A DNA stretch of 64,000 bases, from positions 62,001-126,000 of the forward strand of contig JAVGVS010000012.1 in NCBI GenBank assembly GCA_032718565.1, in the 5' to 3' direction. Below, in pieces: positions 41,978 through 52,229 of the stretch. The position numbers were made by a program, and so were the translations under genes. The notes below the pieces were generated by a model. That model saw only the letters and a list, made by a program, of their open reading frames with translations, searched no databases and had not been told where the DNA came from. This DNA comes from Distichodus sexfasciatus. Its lineage: Eukaryota; Chordata; Actinopteri; Characiformes; Distichodontidae. Position 1 is the stretch's first letter. Every line of letters begins with the position of its first letter.

Positions 41978-42700
41978 GGGGCGGTGGTGGTCTAGTGGTT
42001 AGGATACTCACCTCTGGATGAAAAGGCTGTATCAAAACCTCCAGCATTACCATCATCGGGCCCCTGAACAAGACCCTCAACCCTCCTGTTACTTTGCGGG
42101 CCAAATTGACCCATTTAAAAAAAAAAAATCTAAGAAAAATAGTTTAAAGTATGTTTTCAGTATGAAACGTCTTGTGCTTGGCTTAATAAGGATAATCAAC
42201 ATATAAAATAAAAATGGTTCATTTCACATACAGTATGTGCAACGCCCCCCTGCATGTTTATATTACATAGATACTGTACGGGTCAATTTGAATTAAAAAT
42301 AATCAAAGTCGTATAAAACTATTGTGTTTTATATGTAGGTTTTTCCAATAGAAAAAAGTCTTAAAATGCATTTTTTATGAAAAGCGAGAGCATTTTTCTC
42401 ATTAAACCGTGATCTGTGAGAGGTAAATAACACCATTACACCAAAAATTGATTGAAATGGTTAGTAATGGAGTTAATAATGAGATATAAACAATGTTTAT
42501 TAGGATCTTTTGGTTTCTGACACTTTCGGATAATTAAACATGCCCCGGGTCAAATTGACCCAAGAACATCATTGGTGTTCCTGAGAAACGTACATCACAG
42601 AAGGGTTAATACCAAGTTGCTCCAGAGAAAACTGTCCCAGAAATGAGGATAATGGGAGTCGCTCTGGATAAGTGCATCTGCTAATGACATGAATGTAAAT
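41978..42700 (+). mobile_element. SINE-C copy 2, split by a TTAA-flanked MITE
   Basis: tRNA-like head GGGGCGGTGGTGGTCTAGTG (41978-42080) and 3' part from TACCAAGTTGCTCCAG to GATAAGTGCATCTGCTAATG (42610-42700). Undisturbed copies read CCTTAACCCCAAG at this junction, so the transposon used the SINE's own TTAA. Confidence 0.9.
42081..42605. mobile_element. piggyBac-like MITE inserted at TTAA
   Basis: 525 bp. The left end CCCTCCTGTT and right end ACAGAAGGG are inverted (CCCTYCTGT). The flanks are TCAA (a mutated TTAA, 42077-42080) and TTAA (42606-42609). Near each end sits an almost identical palindrome: GGGCCAAATTGACCC (42098-42112) and GGGTCAAATTGACCC (42547-42561). TTAA targets and CCCT ends fit piggyBac, though Kolobok also uses TTAA. 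No transposase frame. Confidence 0.85.
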
Positions 42701-42745
42701 GTGTGAAGAAGAAATCTTTACTGCAGATGTTGCATTTATGCACGA

Positions 42746-43140
42746 CATTTACATTTATGGCATTCAGTAGATGCTCTTACCCAGAGCGACTTCCATTTTC
42801 CTAATGTCAAAGTCCCAGAGATCAACTTGGGGTTAAAGGTCCTGCTCAGGGACCCAGTGATAGTAGTGCTGGAGGTAGGATTCTAACCCTTGATCCAGAG
42901 TTGAATATTCTAACCACTAGACCAGCGTTTCCCAATCCCGGTCCTCGCGCCCCACCGCTCTGCACAGATTCGACTTTTCCAACCCACAGCACAGCTGATG
43001 CTACTGATTAGCTAATTAGCAACATAGGACCAGCGTGCGACAGTGCAGGAAATACCAAAAATGTGCAGAGCGGTGGGGCGCGAGGACTGGGATTGGGAAA
43101 CGCTGCACTAGACCACCACCACTACCACCACCACCACCCC
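42746..43140 (-). mobile_element. SINE-C copy 3, split by a hAT MITE
   Basis: The + strand has the 3' end ACATTTATGGCATTCAGTAG, ATGCTCTTACCCAGAGCGAC, the body, and TTCTAACCACTAGAC at the head (42911-42922). The head continues after the insertion as CACTAGACCACCACCACTAC (43106-43140). On the minus strand the complete head is GGTGGTGGTCTAGTGGTTAG, as in copy 2. Copies 2 and 3 are inverted relative to each other, 45 bases apart. Confidence 0.9.
42923..43105. mobile_element. hAT MITE, 183 bp, exact target duplication
   Basis: Starts CAGCGTTTCCCAATCCCGGT; the 44-bp arms 42923-42966 and 43062-43105 are inverted copies with one mismatch. Flanks CACTAGAC (42915-42922 and 43106-43113) are an exact 8-bp duplication. 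Arms this alike mean a fairly recent insertion, younger than SINE-C copy 3. Interior is 95 bp without a frame. Confidence 0.96.
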
Positions 43141-43600
43141 ATTATAGCCTTCTGTGTTTCATGGGGAACTTGTGGGGTCTCTGTCCTGGACACTTTACCC
43201 AAATTCTGTGTGAGTTTTATACAGACAGATATATAGGTGTGAACAGCATGTGGAAGTTTGGCCAGCTGTAGGCAGACAGCAGTCTCTGAGGAGTGCCATT
43301 TTGTGTTTAGGTTTCACTGTCCACAAAACATTCCACACAACAACACAGAATTTGTCATTAAAATGGAACAATTGGGCCACCATTCGAGGTGGAAATGTCT
43401 GACTTTTGACAGTAAAATTCCTTCCAGGTTTTAATCCCAACCCTTTCGATCAATTGGTTGGTGACAAATGATAAAAAAGGTGCAAATTCTGCTAACAGTT
43501 GCTGAAGTTTTTTGAAAAGCTTTTAACACAAGACCACAATCCCCCTGAGTCCAGGGGTTTCATTAAGTGTTAGCCTACTTAGAACCTCATGTGTAATTTT
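43141..43600. other. Spacer, nothing recognised
   Basis: Ordinary DNA with no supported frame; the 81-codon minus frame at 43195-43440 has no domain. Confidence 0.35.
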
Positions 43601-45300
43601 TGGGCAGTTACGTCTTTAAGTAAATGGGTCCAAAGGAGAACCTGGCAGGAATGTTACTCTCTGAAGCTGGACTTTTTCACTTCTGGCCACCACTTCCTTG
43701 CCTGAGAGCTCTAGAGGTCAGTTTTTCGGTGCCAAACCAGAGGCCATTTGGAGAAAAGATTTTGGAACAACTGACTGAACCAATTTGAGTTTAATCACAA
43801 GCTCTTTCTCTCTATATGAAAGACCATGTGACTTCTGGACTTCTTTCCTCTCAGACAAACAGCCACCTCTTGCTGTCTTTGTGATGTATTTCCACTGACC
43901 TGTTAGTGTCAGTGTTTGATTGTAGAGCACTATTAAACAAACCATACACCAATGAACAGAAGACAAACTATATAAATATTTAAAAAATTGGAAATTGAAA
44001 AGAGAGTCATTATTTACTTTTTTCATTTTGGCTTTGGGAACCAACATTGAAAATGTTTTGGAAGGTTTTGGTTTAATCTCAGCACTTTACATATAACCGG
44101 CCTAATCCCCCAACAAGCAAGCCTGAGACTTGCTTTAATGTATCCTGAATTAAAAGTCAGAGAAGAAGAATGTCTAAGAAGAGATTTAAAAGAACTTCCA
44201 TAATTACACTTAGACCTAAATCATACTACAGCTACAACTAACCCTTAACTCAAATCTTTCCATTTGTCTAGATGTTCAGATGAAGCCTGGAAGTGTTCTA
44301 CAAAATCATGTTTGTCCTCGACCCAGAGGTCGCTCTGTCTAATGAACGTAGACCAACTGATTGGACCAATTTGGGTTTAACTGCATTTGGAGTTCAATCA
44401 CAATTTCTGCCCAAGATGAGAAAGCGTCTGCCTATCAATTCAAGTATCAATTTGTAGAGCACCTTTAAAAACACCTGGTGCTTTCCAGAAGAAGCAGAAA
44501 TAAATCAATAATATAAATTTATGAACAAAAGTGCAACAGCAAATATTGATGAAATAAGTAAACATGAAAAAGCAGGAAAAACTCCAAAATAATAGGAGAA
44601 AGTAACAAAAGTGGAATAAAATCAGAAAGCCATAGAGCAACTTCAGACTACGGTGAAAGTAATAAAGAATGACATTTACATTTGTATTTGGTAGAACAGA
44701 ACACAATGTGGGACGGAAAAGTATTCTAAATCTCTTTTGCTTCTAAAACGATTATCAGCCAAACGGTTACAAAACCGCATGATTAAAAGAAAAGTCAAAA
44801 AGAAAATCAACTTTAAATGACAAGAAGATGACAAGTTTGTAGCAGTTCATTACCGTAGCGCAGTAATTACAGGCTTGTGAAGAAATATGAAAACAAAAAG
44901 GACTAAACAGCAGCTTACAGCTATGATGGACATTTGATGAACAGAAAACATTCTGGACACAGTGTTTCACTTCGTATTGAAAAAGACGTAAATCTTTACA
45001 TTTAATGACAGAACTGTGTCCGAGAAAATCCTATGCATGTGTTATTGATTTTTCCATCTATCCAAAGTATATGCCTTCTATCTGCACACTGTTCATTATC
45101 CCACGTTAGACATTATTGGAGTAGATAAGACTCCCGCTTCTCCCCCTGCGGTTTTACTGAGCTCTGCCTCTGTCTCTCTGCTAGAACCAGAGATAATGTC
45201 TGCGGTCCTCACACACACACGCAAACACACACACCTGTCCCCCTTATATGACAAAGACCATGTGACCACTGGACTTCATTAATTAGACCTTGTGCCAAAA
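43601..45300. repeat. Region with low-copy internal repeats
   Basis: AAAGACCATGTGACTTCTGG (43820) recurs as AAAGACCATGTGACCACTGG (45253); CAACTGACTGAACCAATTTG (43769) recurs as CAACTGATTGGACCAATTTG (44352), each with GTTTAA following. The shared pieces are in the same orientation and spread over 1.6 kb, so a larger unit was duplicated or an unknown repeat inserted several times. 44440-44480 (TTTGTAGAGCACCTTTAAAA) resembles a common fish interspersed repeat. Confidence 0.45.
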
Positions 45301-45765
45301 ATAGATCTAAGCCTAACTTTAACATCAATAACCAACAGTAAGCCTTTTACCGCCAAATAAACTTTTCTAGAACATATTTTCCTGTACTACAAAAAGTCTG
45401 TACAAAGCCACAAAAATCTCAGGTTTTCTTATAATTTAGGGGACAATCAGATCCTCAAAACTGCATAAAAGCATGCTCACACATACACAGACCCACAAAT
45501 GTGTGTGTGTGTACGTATAGGTGTGTCTGGGGCTACCAGCCTATAAACATCTGACATTAATTGGCTGTGTGTGTTTGTGTGCATTGGTGTGTGCATCTGT
45601 GGGTAAGTTTCCTTATCATTTAGTGGACAATCAGGACTAAAACATACTCACACAGCCAATTACTGTCTGATGGTTATATGCTGCTAACACCAGGTTCATA
45701 TCCACATATTCTCCACATTTTGAGGTAGGTGTGTATATTTGTGTGTGTATGTGTGAGAATGAATC
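45301..45765. other. Spacer with CA/GT patches
   Basis: CA/GT-rich DNA at 45478-45530 and 45565-45600. TTATAATTTAGGGGACAATC (45431) and TTATCATTTAGTGGACAATC (45612) are diverged direct repeats about 180 bases apart, a further sign of local duplication. Confidence 0.45.
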
Positions 45766-46700
45766 TGAGCAGTCCATTCTCTATCCGCTCCAGTGATCCC
45801 AGTCCTCATCAGGGTCCAGCTCAGAAATCACCGCCGCATTCTGCCTGCTGCAATAAACTCTTCATATTCCTATTTATTGCCTATCCGACGCTCCTGCCCG
45901 ACTCCTACCTTATTGGGGCCGCCCTCATGAATACGGGGCAAGAATGAAGCTGGCCTGCCCGAGGATTGTGTGCATGTGTGTGTGATTGTTGAGCTGAGGG
46001 GGATGGGAGAGAAGAGGAATGCGTAGCGATTCCTCATCAAAATCCATGCACCATCACATTACGGGTATGAATGACCCTACAGTTCCAAAGGCACACACTC
46101 CAAACCTCCAACATGCAGCATTTCATTAGAAAACTATCTTTACACCGGACCAATGAACGCTGCATTCGGCTGTCGCCTAATAATCTTTAAGCATCAGTAA
46201 AAGCCAATGCCTCCACAAGAAGAATGTGTTGAAAGAATACAATTTTTCTTTTCCAGTGCAGACCCACGTAAGTGTAATTATAGATATTTAATTCATGAGC
46301 GTGGCCGCGGCCGAGGGGTTAGATGGGGATGAGATGAGGCTGGAGATCGCTAGTCATCTTGGGGAGGATGACAGACCAGTGACTGATACCCCCATTACAG
46401 CGTGATGAGAAAGAGAGAGAGTGAGAAAGAGTGAGAGTGAGAGAGAGAGAGACTGTGGAGGTTTAGAGGGGAGAGATAGGGTGCGACGGGACCCTATAGA
46501 TGGTAAAAATGGTTGGGGGGGAATCCCTCGGCCTTCCTTCATTCCTTATGTTTGGGCAACGCATCGAAATGGGAAAAGAGTATTAGCATAGAAACTAGGA
46601 GATTGGATATCACTTCATTTGTGTAGGATGAGGGCTCCGGACCCAGACAGGGAATGGAGTTAGTCTCGCCAGGCTCTACTTGCTAGACTTCTTACCACCC
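45766..46700. promoter_or_regulatory. Unique islands, candidate conserved non-coding elements
   Basis: 45770-45960 and 46040-46700 are mostly repeat-free; (GA)n-like DNA at 46408-46451 lies between. Cores include TATTTATTGCC (45870), CATTTCATTAGAAAAC (46119), GCCTAATAATCTTTAAGC (46175), GTAATTATAGATATTTAATT (46275) and AGTATTAGCATAG (46579). TTTTTCTTTTCCAG ending 46256 and GTAAGT at 46268 resemble splice sites 11 bases apart. Confidence 0.33.
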
Positions 46701-46802
46701 CAATATCTCTCTCTTTTTCTAACGATTTCTCCTCTTCCTTCAATTAGGTTATTGGACCAGGTTGGGAGAAATGTGCACCTGTGCGCTCTCTCTCTCCCTC
46801 TC

Positions 46803-46804
<2 letters not shown>

Positions 46805-46853
<49 letters not shown>
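46805..46853. repeat. (AT)n microsatellite
   Basis: About 24 TA units, directly abutting the left end of a Tc1-type element. Confidence 0.97.
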
Positions 46854-46854
<1 letters not shown>

Positions 46855-47374
46855 TGTGCAAAAGTTTTAGACAGATGTGAAAAAAATGCTGTAAACAAAG
46901 AATGCTTTCAGAAATATAAATAATGATTGTTTATTTTTTATCAATTTACAAAATGCAAAGTGAGCGAACAAAAGAAAATTCTAAATCAAATCAATATTTA
47001 GCATTACGTTTTGCCTTCAAACCAGCATCAATTTTTATAGGTACACTTGCACAAAGTCAGGGATTTTGTAGGATTATAGTCATTATATTATTTTGTAGGA
47101 TTATAGGATTATAGATCTGTGGTTAGTTCTCCAAGATGTTTGGAACAACCTACCAGCCGAGTTCCTTCAAAAGCTGTGTGCAAGTGTACCTAGAAGAACT
47201 GATGCTGTTTTGAAGGCAAAGGCTGGTCACACCAAATATTGATTTGATTTAGATTTCTTTTTGTTCATTCACTGCATTTTGTTGATTGATGAAAATAAAT
47301 CATTAACACTTCCATTTTTGAAAGCATTCTTTGTTTACAGCATTTTTTCACACCTGCCTAAAACTTTTGCACAG
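46854..47374 (+). mobile_element. Tc1/mariner transposon, internally deleted
   Basis: 521 bp bounded by CTGTGCAAAAGTTTTAGACA and AAACTTTTGCACAG, with TA on both sides (46852-46853, 47375-47376), the target of this superfamily. The inverted repeats run inward about 150 bases (for example GAATGCTTTCAGAAATA against its complement CATTTTTGAAAGCATTC), diverged by several indels. Between them only the 3' end of the transposase gene remains (47114-47242). AGGATTATAG repeated at 47080-47115 marks the deletion junction. It is inserted in a TA/CTAT microsatellite. Confidence 0.93.
47114..47242 (+). pseudogene. Tc1-type transposase, C-terminal remnant
   Basis: One open frame gives DLWLVLQDVWNNLPAEFLQK then PRRTDAVLKAKAGHTKY and a stop. 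The LKAKAGHTKY ending and the LPAEFL...VPRR pattern are characteristic of Tc1-family transposases, cut-and-paste enzymes that act at TA sites. Only the last 42 codons remain; the DNA-binding domain and the DDE catalytic residues are gone, so no active protein can be made. The stop lies just before the right inverted repeat, as in intact elements. The upstream boundary is set by a TAG triplet at 47111-47113. Confidence 0.85.
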
Positions 47375-47443
47375 TACTATCTATCTATCTATGTATCCAT
47401 CTATCTATCTATCTATCTATTTGTATCTATCTATGTATCTATC

Positions 47444-47520
<77 letters not shown>
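47375..47520. repeat. (CTAT)n and (TA)n compound microsatellite
   Basis: (CTAT)n with GTAT variants at 47378-47445, then (TA)n to about 47511. Begins at the right target site of the Tc1 element; the two arrays probably formed one locus before the insertion. Confidence 0.95.
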
Positions 47521-47524
47521 TGGG

Positions 47525-47743
47525 TGGGGCAGTTGGTAACGTAAGAGTTAGGGCATTTGCCCCGTGATCATATGGTCACCAGTTCAAATCCCATGACCGG
47601 GAAAGGTACCGTCCCCAAACACTACTCCCCGGCCGCTGCCCATGTCAGCTGCCCACTCCTCCTTCACGGGTGGGTTTAATGCTGAGGTCACATTTCGTTG
47701 TGGTGCATGACAAATAATGACAATGACAAATAATCACTCACTT
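47525..47743 (+). mobile_element. SINE-A copy 9
   Basis: Head GGGGCAGTTGGTAACGTAAG, B-box-like AGTTCAAATCC, body GGTACCGTCCCCAAACACTA and TCAGCTGCCCACTCCTCC, tail with a duplicated TGACAAATAATGACAATGAC. The segment between B box and GGTACC lacks the CACTGAGGTACTCATGAGCA stretch found in most copies. Confidence 0.92.
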
Positions 47744-48335
47744 TCACATATATACAGTATATGTATATATATATATAAATATAATCTTTCATAATATATA
47801 TTAAATTTCATAGAGGGAGAGAGAGAGAAAGAGTTACAGAATGGGATATAGAATGCAGAATTATAAAGACATGCACATATAGACAGAGAGGGAGGGGAGA
47901 GACAAAGAGATCGTAGGAGAAAGGAAAAGAAGGCAGTATATACAGTGTATAGTGTAGAGATGTACAGACATACACACACAGAGACTGAAACTGAGAGAGA
48001 GATGGAGAGAAAGAGAGAGAGAGGGACAAAGAGGGAGGGAGCAAGAAATAATAATGTATATAGTATACCATGTAAATAAGTATAGAGTCATGTTTACATA
48101 CACAGATTGAGAGAGGGACAGAAAGAGAGAGAGGTGTGTTGCATTTAAAGAAGTAAAAAGTACAGAGAGAGAGAGAGAGAATGGGAGGTAGTGTATAGAG
48201 TGTGAAGAAGTATATAGACAGAGAGAGTGAGAGTGGGGGATAGAGAGAAAGACACAGGTAGAGGAGTGTGTAATGTATGGAGTGGGGTTAAGAATAGAGA
48301 CAGACAGACAGAGAGAGAGAGAAAAAACAAGACCG
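47744..48335. repeat. Purine-rich tract with a loose repeat
   Basis: After AT-rich DNA, the + strand from 47811 is (GA)n-rich with recurring ATATAGTATACAGTGTATAG-like and AGTATATAGACAGAGAGAGA words every 80-100 bases, so it is a degenerate tandem array rather than a random tract. The 177-codon minus frame 47861-48394 is an artefact of it. Confidence 0.85.
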
Positions 48336-48339
48336 TGGT

Positions 48340-48780
48340 TCGCAACTGCGTTGTTTAGCTCAGAAATGCTAAACCTGCAGCCCGTATTTAGCAATCCCAG
48401 TGCTGTCGGCTGCCTGGCATCAGCGCGGGAGGGAGATTGATGTGCTCAATCACCACATTTATCCGTCCGTGTTTACAATAAGACTCCAGCGTGCCAGCCC
48501 TTTTACAGCTGCATCGCCTTCAGAAGAAGCAGGCCGGAGTGCCGGGCATAATGTTTTTTCCTGATTTAGTAAATAAGCGGGCTTAATGAAAATAACCCCC
48601 GCACCAAACCTCTTGCGGAAGCCCAGACTGATGCCGGTGCGAGAAAAAGAAGCCAATGTTGCATTCGCTCTGCACACGGGTACCCAGGGCTTGTGGGAGC
48701 ACCCCCGCGAAGCCTCTCCGACAGCTGCTGGCGCTCAGCGTAATCTTAAAGCGGTTATGAATTACTGCTGACCTCCCTCC
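48340..48780. promoter_or_regulatory. Unique island, candidate conserved non-coding element
   Basis: Repeat-free GC-balanced DNA with CCGTATTTAGCAATCCCAGT, GATTTAGTAAATAAGCGGGC, GGGCTTAATGAAAATAACC and GGTTATGAATTACTGCTGAC. Short opposite frames at 48459-48819 have no domain. Inference only. Confidence 0.33.
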
Positions 48781-48860
48781 ACCCCCCCCCGCGCTAGACA
48801 CGAGCATATTGAAAGTCATCAGTCTGTGGCAGTCATTCTTTTTAGCATGATGTGCTGGAA

Positions 48861-48880
48861 GGGGTGGGGGGCGGGGGGGG
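48861..48880 (+). other. Guanine-run cluster, possible quadruplex
   Basis: Runs of 4, 6 and 8 guanines with single-base loops T and C; the long run can be split to give the fourth strand. More G runs follow at 48893-48898 and 48938-48957. Confidence 0.55.
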
Positions 48881-49119
48881 AAAGAGGAGGAGAGGGGGGA
48901 GAAATGGTTTCAATCACTAGAAAGAAAAAGAGGGAGAGAAGTAAAAGGGGGAGGGGGGTCAACAACAGCAAAAATCCAGCATGTGCACTAGCATGATATT
49001 CATGGTGCACAGTCAAGCAAGACCCATAAATGAGAAAAAAAACCCTGGCTACAGAGCAGAGATAATGCTCCCTCTCCCCCCCCCCCCCAATATTGCATAC
49101 ATTCCGAGAGAAACCCCCA
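48881..49119. other. Purine patch and C13-type run
   Basis: G/A-rich DNA to 48960, unique DNA, then a long poly-C run at 49077-49088. Nothing else. Confidence 0.4.
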
Positions 49120-49700
49120 GCGGGGATTGAATAATGTGCTAGGTACTTCCGCCAGCCGCTAAGCTAGCCGGCGCAGCAAAGCTGTCGCCGCGCTTTCCCT
49201 GGCCGTCAATTAGCAGGAAGCAGCCGAACGGCATGACCGCTCTAATGTCATACATACATTCTCCATTACGGTCAAAACATTTTCTCGGAGATCGGGCCGA
49301 GTGCTTTTTTGTTTCCACTCGGCGCTAATTCACATTCCTTGCCATTACACGTAATTACGCGCCTCGCGTTCTCCAGGAGAAATTATATGCTGAATATCGG
49401 GGACCGCATCTCGCACGAAAAGTGCTCCGTTCGCCCGCAAGCAATAAGCTGCCCATTTATGGCCTTCCTATAGGCCGGCTAATGCGTGAGCGAAAAGGTA
49501 TTAGGCTAACAATTTTCTTGAGCGACAGCATCTCCCCACCACCACCCCAACCCTGTATAAAAACGTGTGCAAAGTTCAGTGGTGTTCGCGCATCTAATAA
49601 AGCCTGTTCGTTAAAGCTTTGACTTGAGGTGATGCCGGCCAGACACTTTATTAGTCACGGTGACCGCTTCAGCCTTTTTAGCCCTCTTGAAGTGCAAAAC
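49120..49700. promoter_or_regulatory. Unique island, candidate conserved non-coding element
   Basis: Nearly 600 bases, repeat-free to the CACC-rich stretch at 49536. TAAT cores in GC-rich context: TTGAATAATGTGC (49127), CCGTCAATTAGCAGG (49202), GGCGCTAATTCACATTCC (49321), CACGTAATTACGCG (49348), GGCTAATGCGTG (49476) and TCTAATAAAGCC (49592). The pattern is like that of the islands at 12.3 and 17.8 kb. Inference. Confidence 0.38.
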
Positions 49701-49949
49701 AAAAATGATTCTGAATCCCCACCCCCTCACCCCACCTGCCATGTTACGCCATTTCTGGGTTATCATCCAATCTCTGTAGACTGATTTGGAAAAGAGTAAG
49801 AAAATGCAGTTTGGTTTGTGCTCCTTTTATACAGAGACGACACAGAGAGGGACAATATGAGCCACATTTGAAGTATTTTGGGAACCTCATAATTTTGTAA
49901 TAATCAGATTCAGAATAAATTTTACTGCCAAGTATGTTGTCACACGCAA
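49701..49949. other. Spacer, nothing recognised
   Basis: CAC-rich patch at 49719-49735, otherwise AT-leaning DNA; AATCAGATTCAGAATAAATTTTACTG (49902 on) is reminiscent of a LINE tail. Confidence 0.35.
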
Positions 49950-50138
49950 GGGGCTGTTGGTGGTATAACGGTTAGGGAGGTACTCATGAGCAAGGTACCA
50001 TCCCCAAGCACTGCTCCCCAGCTGCTGCACATCAGCTGCCCACTGCTCCTTCACGGATGGGTCAAATGCAGAGGTCACATTTAGTTGTGGTGCACTGTGC
50101 ACTGTGGTGTGTTCACAATGACAAATAATCACTCACTT
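49950..50138 (+). mobile_element. SINE-A copy 10 (internal deletion)
   Basis: Head GGGGCTGTTGGTGGTATAAC with GGTTAGGGAGGTACTCATGA: the B box and first body part are deleted cleanly, joining the A-box region to GGTACTCATG. Tail TGACAAATAATCACTCACTT is perfect. Confidence 0.92.
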
Positions 50139-50428
50139 GAAAAACTGACTTAAATTTGTTCGGTTGTTGGTTCTAAGACATTAAAAAAATGTAAAAAGAT
50201 ATATACACGGTATGAATATGAATGGAGGAATATGACGTAGCAGCTTATCACGTAGCGCACTGCCGTTCCAAACCTTCACACAATGCATCGACAGTAAAAT
50301 TCCACGTAGAAGATTTTTTATAATTGGCATTGTTGATTACATGGAATAGTCGTCCCAGTTCTACTCCACAGACGTACAGCAGCTCAGCAGGACAGGACTC
50401 ATCCATACATCTGCACTTAGAGGTAGGG
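50139..50428. other. Spacer, nothing recognised
   Basis: Ordinary DNA between two SINEs. Confidence 0.35.
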
Positions 50429-50654
50429 TTAGAGTGATTATTAGTCATTGTGAACACAGCACAGCACACAGTGCACCACAACCAAATGTGACCCATCCGT
50501 GAAGGAGCAGTGGGCATCTTTTTGGGCAGTGTCCGGGGGCAGTGCTTGGGGATGGCACCTTGTTCATGAGTGCTTCTGTGGGACCTTTACTGGTGGGAGA
50601 CTTGAACCGGCGACCCTCCGATTACAGGGCAAACTCCCTAACCAACTGCCTCCA
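50429..50654 (-). mobile_element. SINE-A copy 11
   Basis: + strand GAGTGATTATTAGTCATTGT to CTAACCAACTGCCTCC. On the minus strand the B box is GGTTCAAGTCTCC, diverged. Body deletion near TGTGACCCATCCGTGAAGGA removes the CTCTGCATTTGA block. Confidence 0.9.
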
Positions 50655-50707
50655 GGTAGGATATAGTTACTTAGAGAGGTTACCTAGAAATAGTGCAAAA
50701 ATTATTT

Positions 50708-50910
50708 GTGGGTGGTCTAGTGGTGAGGACACTCATCTCTGGACCAAGAGGTTGTGGGTCTGAATTCTACCTCTTGCACTACCATCACTGCGTCCCTGAG
50801 CAAGACTCTTAACCCCAAGATGTGTCAGGAAGACTGTCTCCGCAATTAGAAAACTAGACGTCGCTCTAAATAAGTGTGTCTGCTAAATGCTGTAAATATA
50901 AATTAGTAGT
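50708..50910 (+). mobile_element. SINE-C copy 4, uninterrupted
   Basis: GTGGGTGGTCTAGTGGTGAG head, GGTTGTGGGTCTGAATTC B-box-like region, CCTGAGCAAGACTCTTAACC body (with the TTAA used by the MITE in copy 2), and GTGTCTGCTAAATGCTGTAA tail. It is the intact reference for copies 2 and 3. Confidence 0.9.
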
Positions 50911-52229
50911 AACGCGGTAATAACTATGTATATAAAGCTGATATATGCACAACTTTTCTCGAACTCCTTATAATCAGATATGGTTGATCAAAAACACATA
51001 CAGTACGCTACAGTATGAACATTCTATAAAGAAGGATGAAGATTTTCTCGCCGTACACAGTCTTCCTCCATTGTGAAAGGTGATTTTTTTATTTCCCAAA
51101 AAAAGACTGAAATGAAACTAAATACATCTCAACACTGAAAACTGTGTTTCCCTGCAAGAGTTACATTCACATCATTTGCTTGTCAGGACACTTAAAACGG
51201 ACCAGTGTGATTCCCGATGTCACCTAATCACCTCGCTGCTTCTCCACGTTTGCGCCAGCCATTATGTCTTATTTGCGGTGATGTGGAGAAGGTTGGCCGA
51301 GCTTCTTCTCCGCTCCCGCGTGCCAGGATCAGGTGCGAACCTCCCCGCGTTCCCGCTCCTTCATATTTTAGCGGAGCGGAGAGCGGACAGACAGAGCGCG
51401 GCATCAGCCGCGAGAACCCGAAATGGAAAATGGAGAATGACAACGCAGGAGGAAGTCAGCATCTGCAGTCCAGCATGATTGTCGGGGTCCAGTCGGAGAC
51501 AATCACGTAATGTATCATTCATATTGCTGCAGTAGAGCTGCTGCCACTGCAGCCATCCCTCTCTCTCACTCTCTCACACACACACACACACTCTCACTCT
51601 CCCTGCCCGCACTCGTCCGTGAATGAGAACTTGGCTCCCCATCGTCACATTCCAAACCCATCACTCTCCCAACACTGCCGTCCTCCAATTTGTCACCCAC
51701 TGGAAGTGCTTTCTGAATGACTGACATGGACAGACATACACACAACCACAGACACACACACAAACACGTACGTACATACATACATACATACACCCCCACA
51801 TTTAGACACTCACAATAAGCCACGAGGCGAAAGACAACGTTGCAGAAAACATCACTTGAAGCTGCTTTTTTGAGAGGCACATGCCAGGATATTTCTCGAG
51901 GAAAAGATCAGAAAACATATAAAGATGTATGAAGAAAGCAAGTATTTTACTGTAACTTTCTGCTAATCAGCCTTGAACACTGCACTCCGCTCGGTGAGGT
52001 CTTTTTTGCCGTTATGAAATATATATCTGTTAAGTCCAAAGCTATTTTTCTAAACTAACCAGTTTCAGGTAAAAAGAAATATAATTCAGAATTATTTGAC
52101 CTCTATTTCTATGCGTAATGAATGCAGGGCACAATCACAGAGTTTTCTTTTTTTTCCCCCTTTTCCTCTAAATGGACGAAAATGATCCTTCATTTTAAAA
52201 CCTAATCACTAGCAACCATTAAAGCTAGG
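50911..52229. other. Unique DNA with CA and (CATA)n patches
   Basis: 51290-51520 is GC-rich with frames in three phases and no domain. CA/TC arrays at 51560-51600; CA and (TACA)n at 51738-51793. 51890-52200 is AT-rich. Nothing is called as a gene. Confidence 0.4.
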
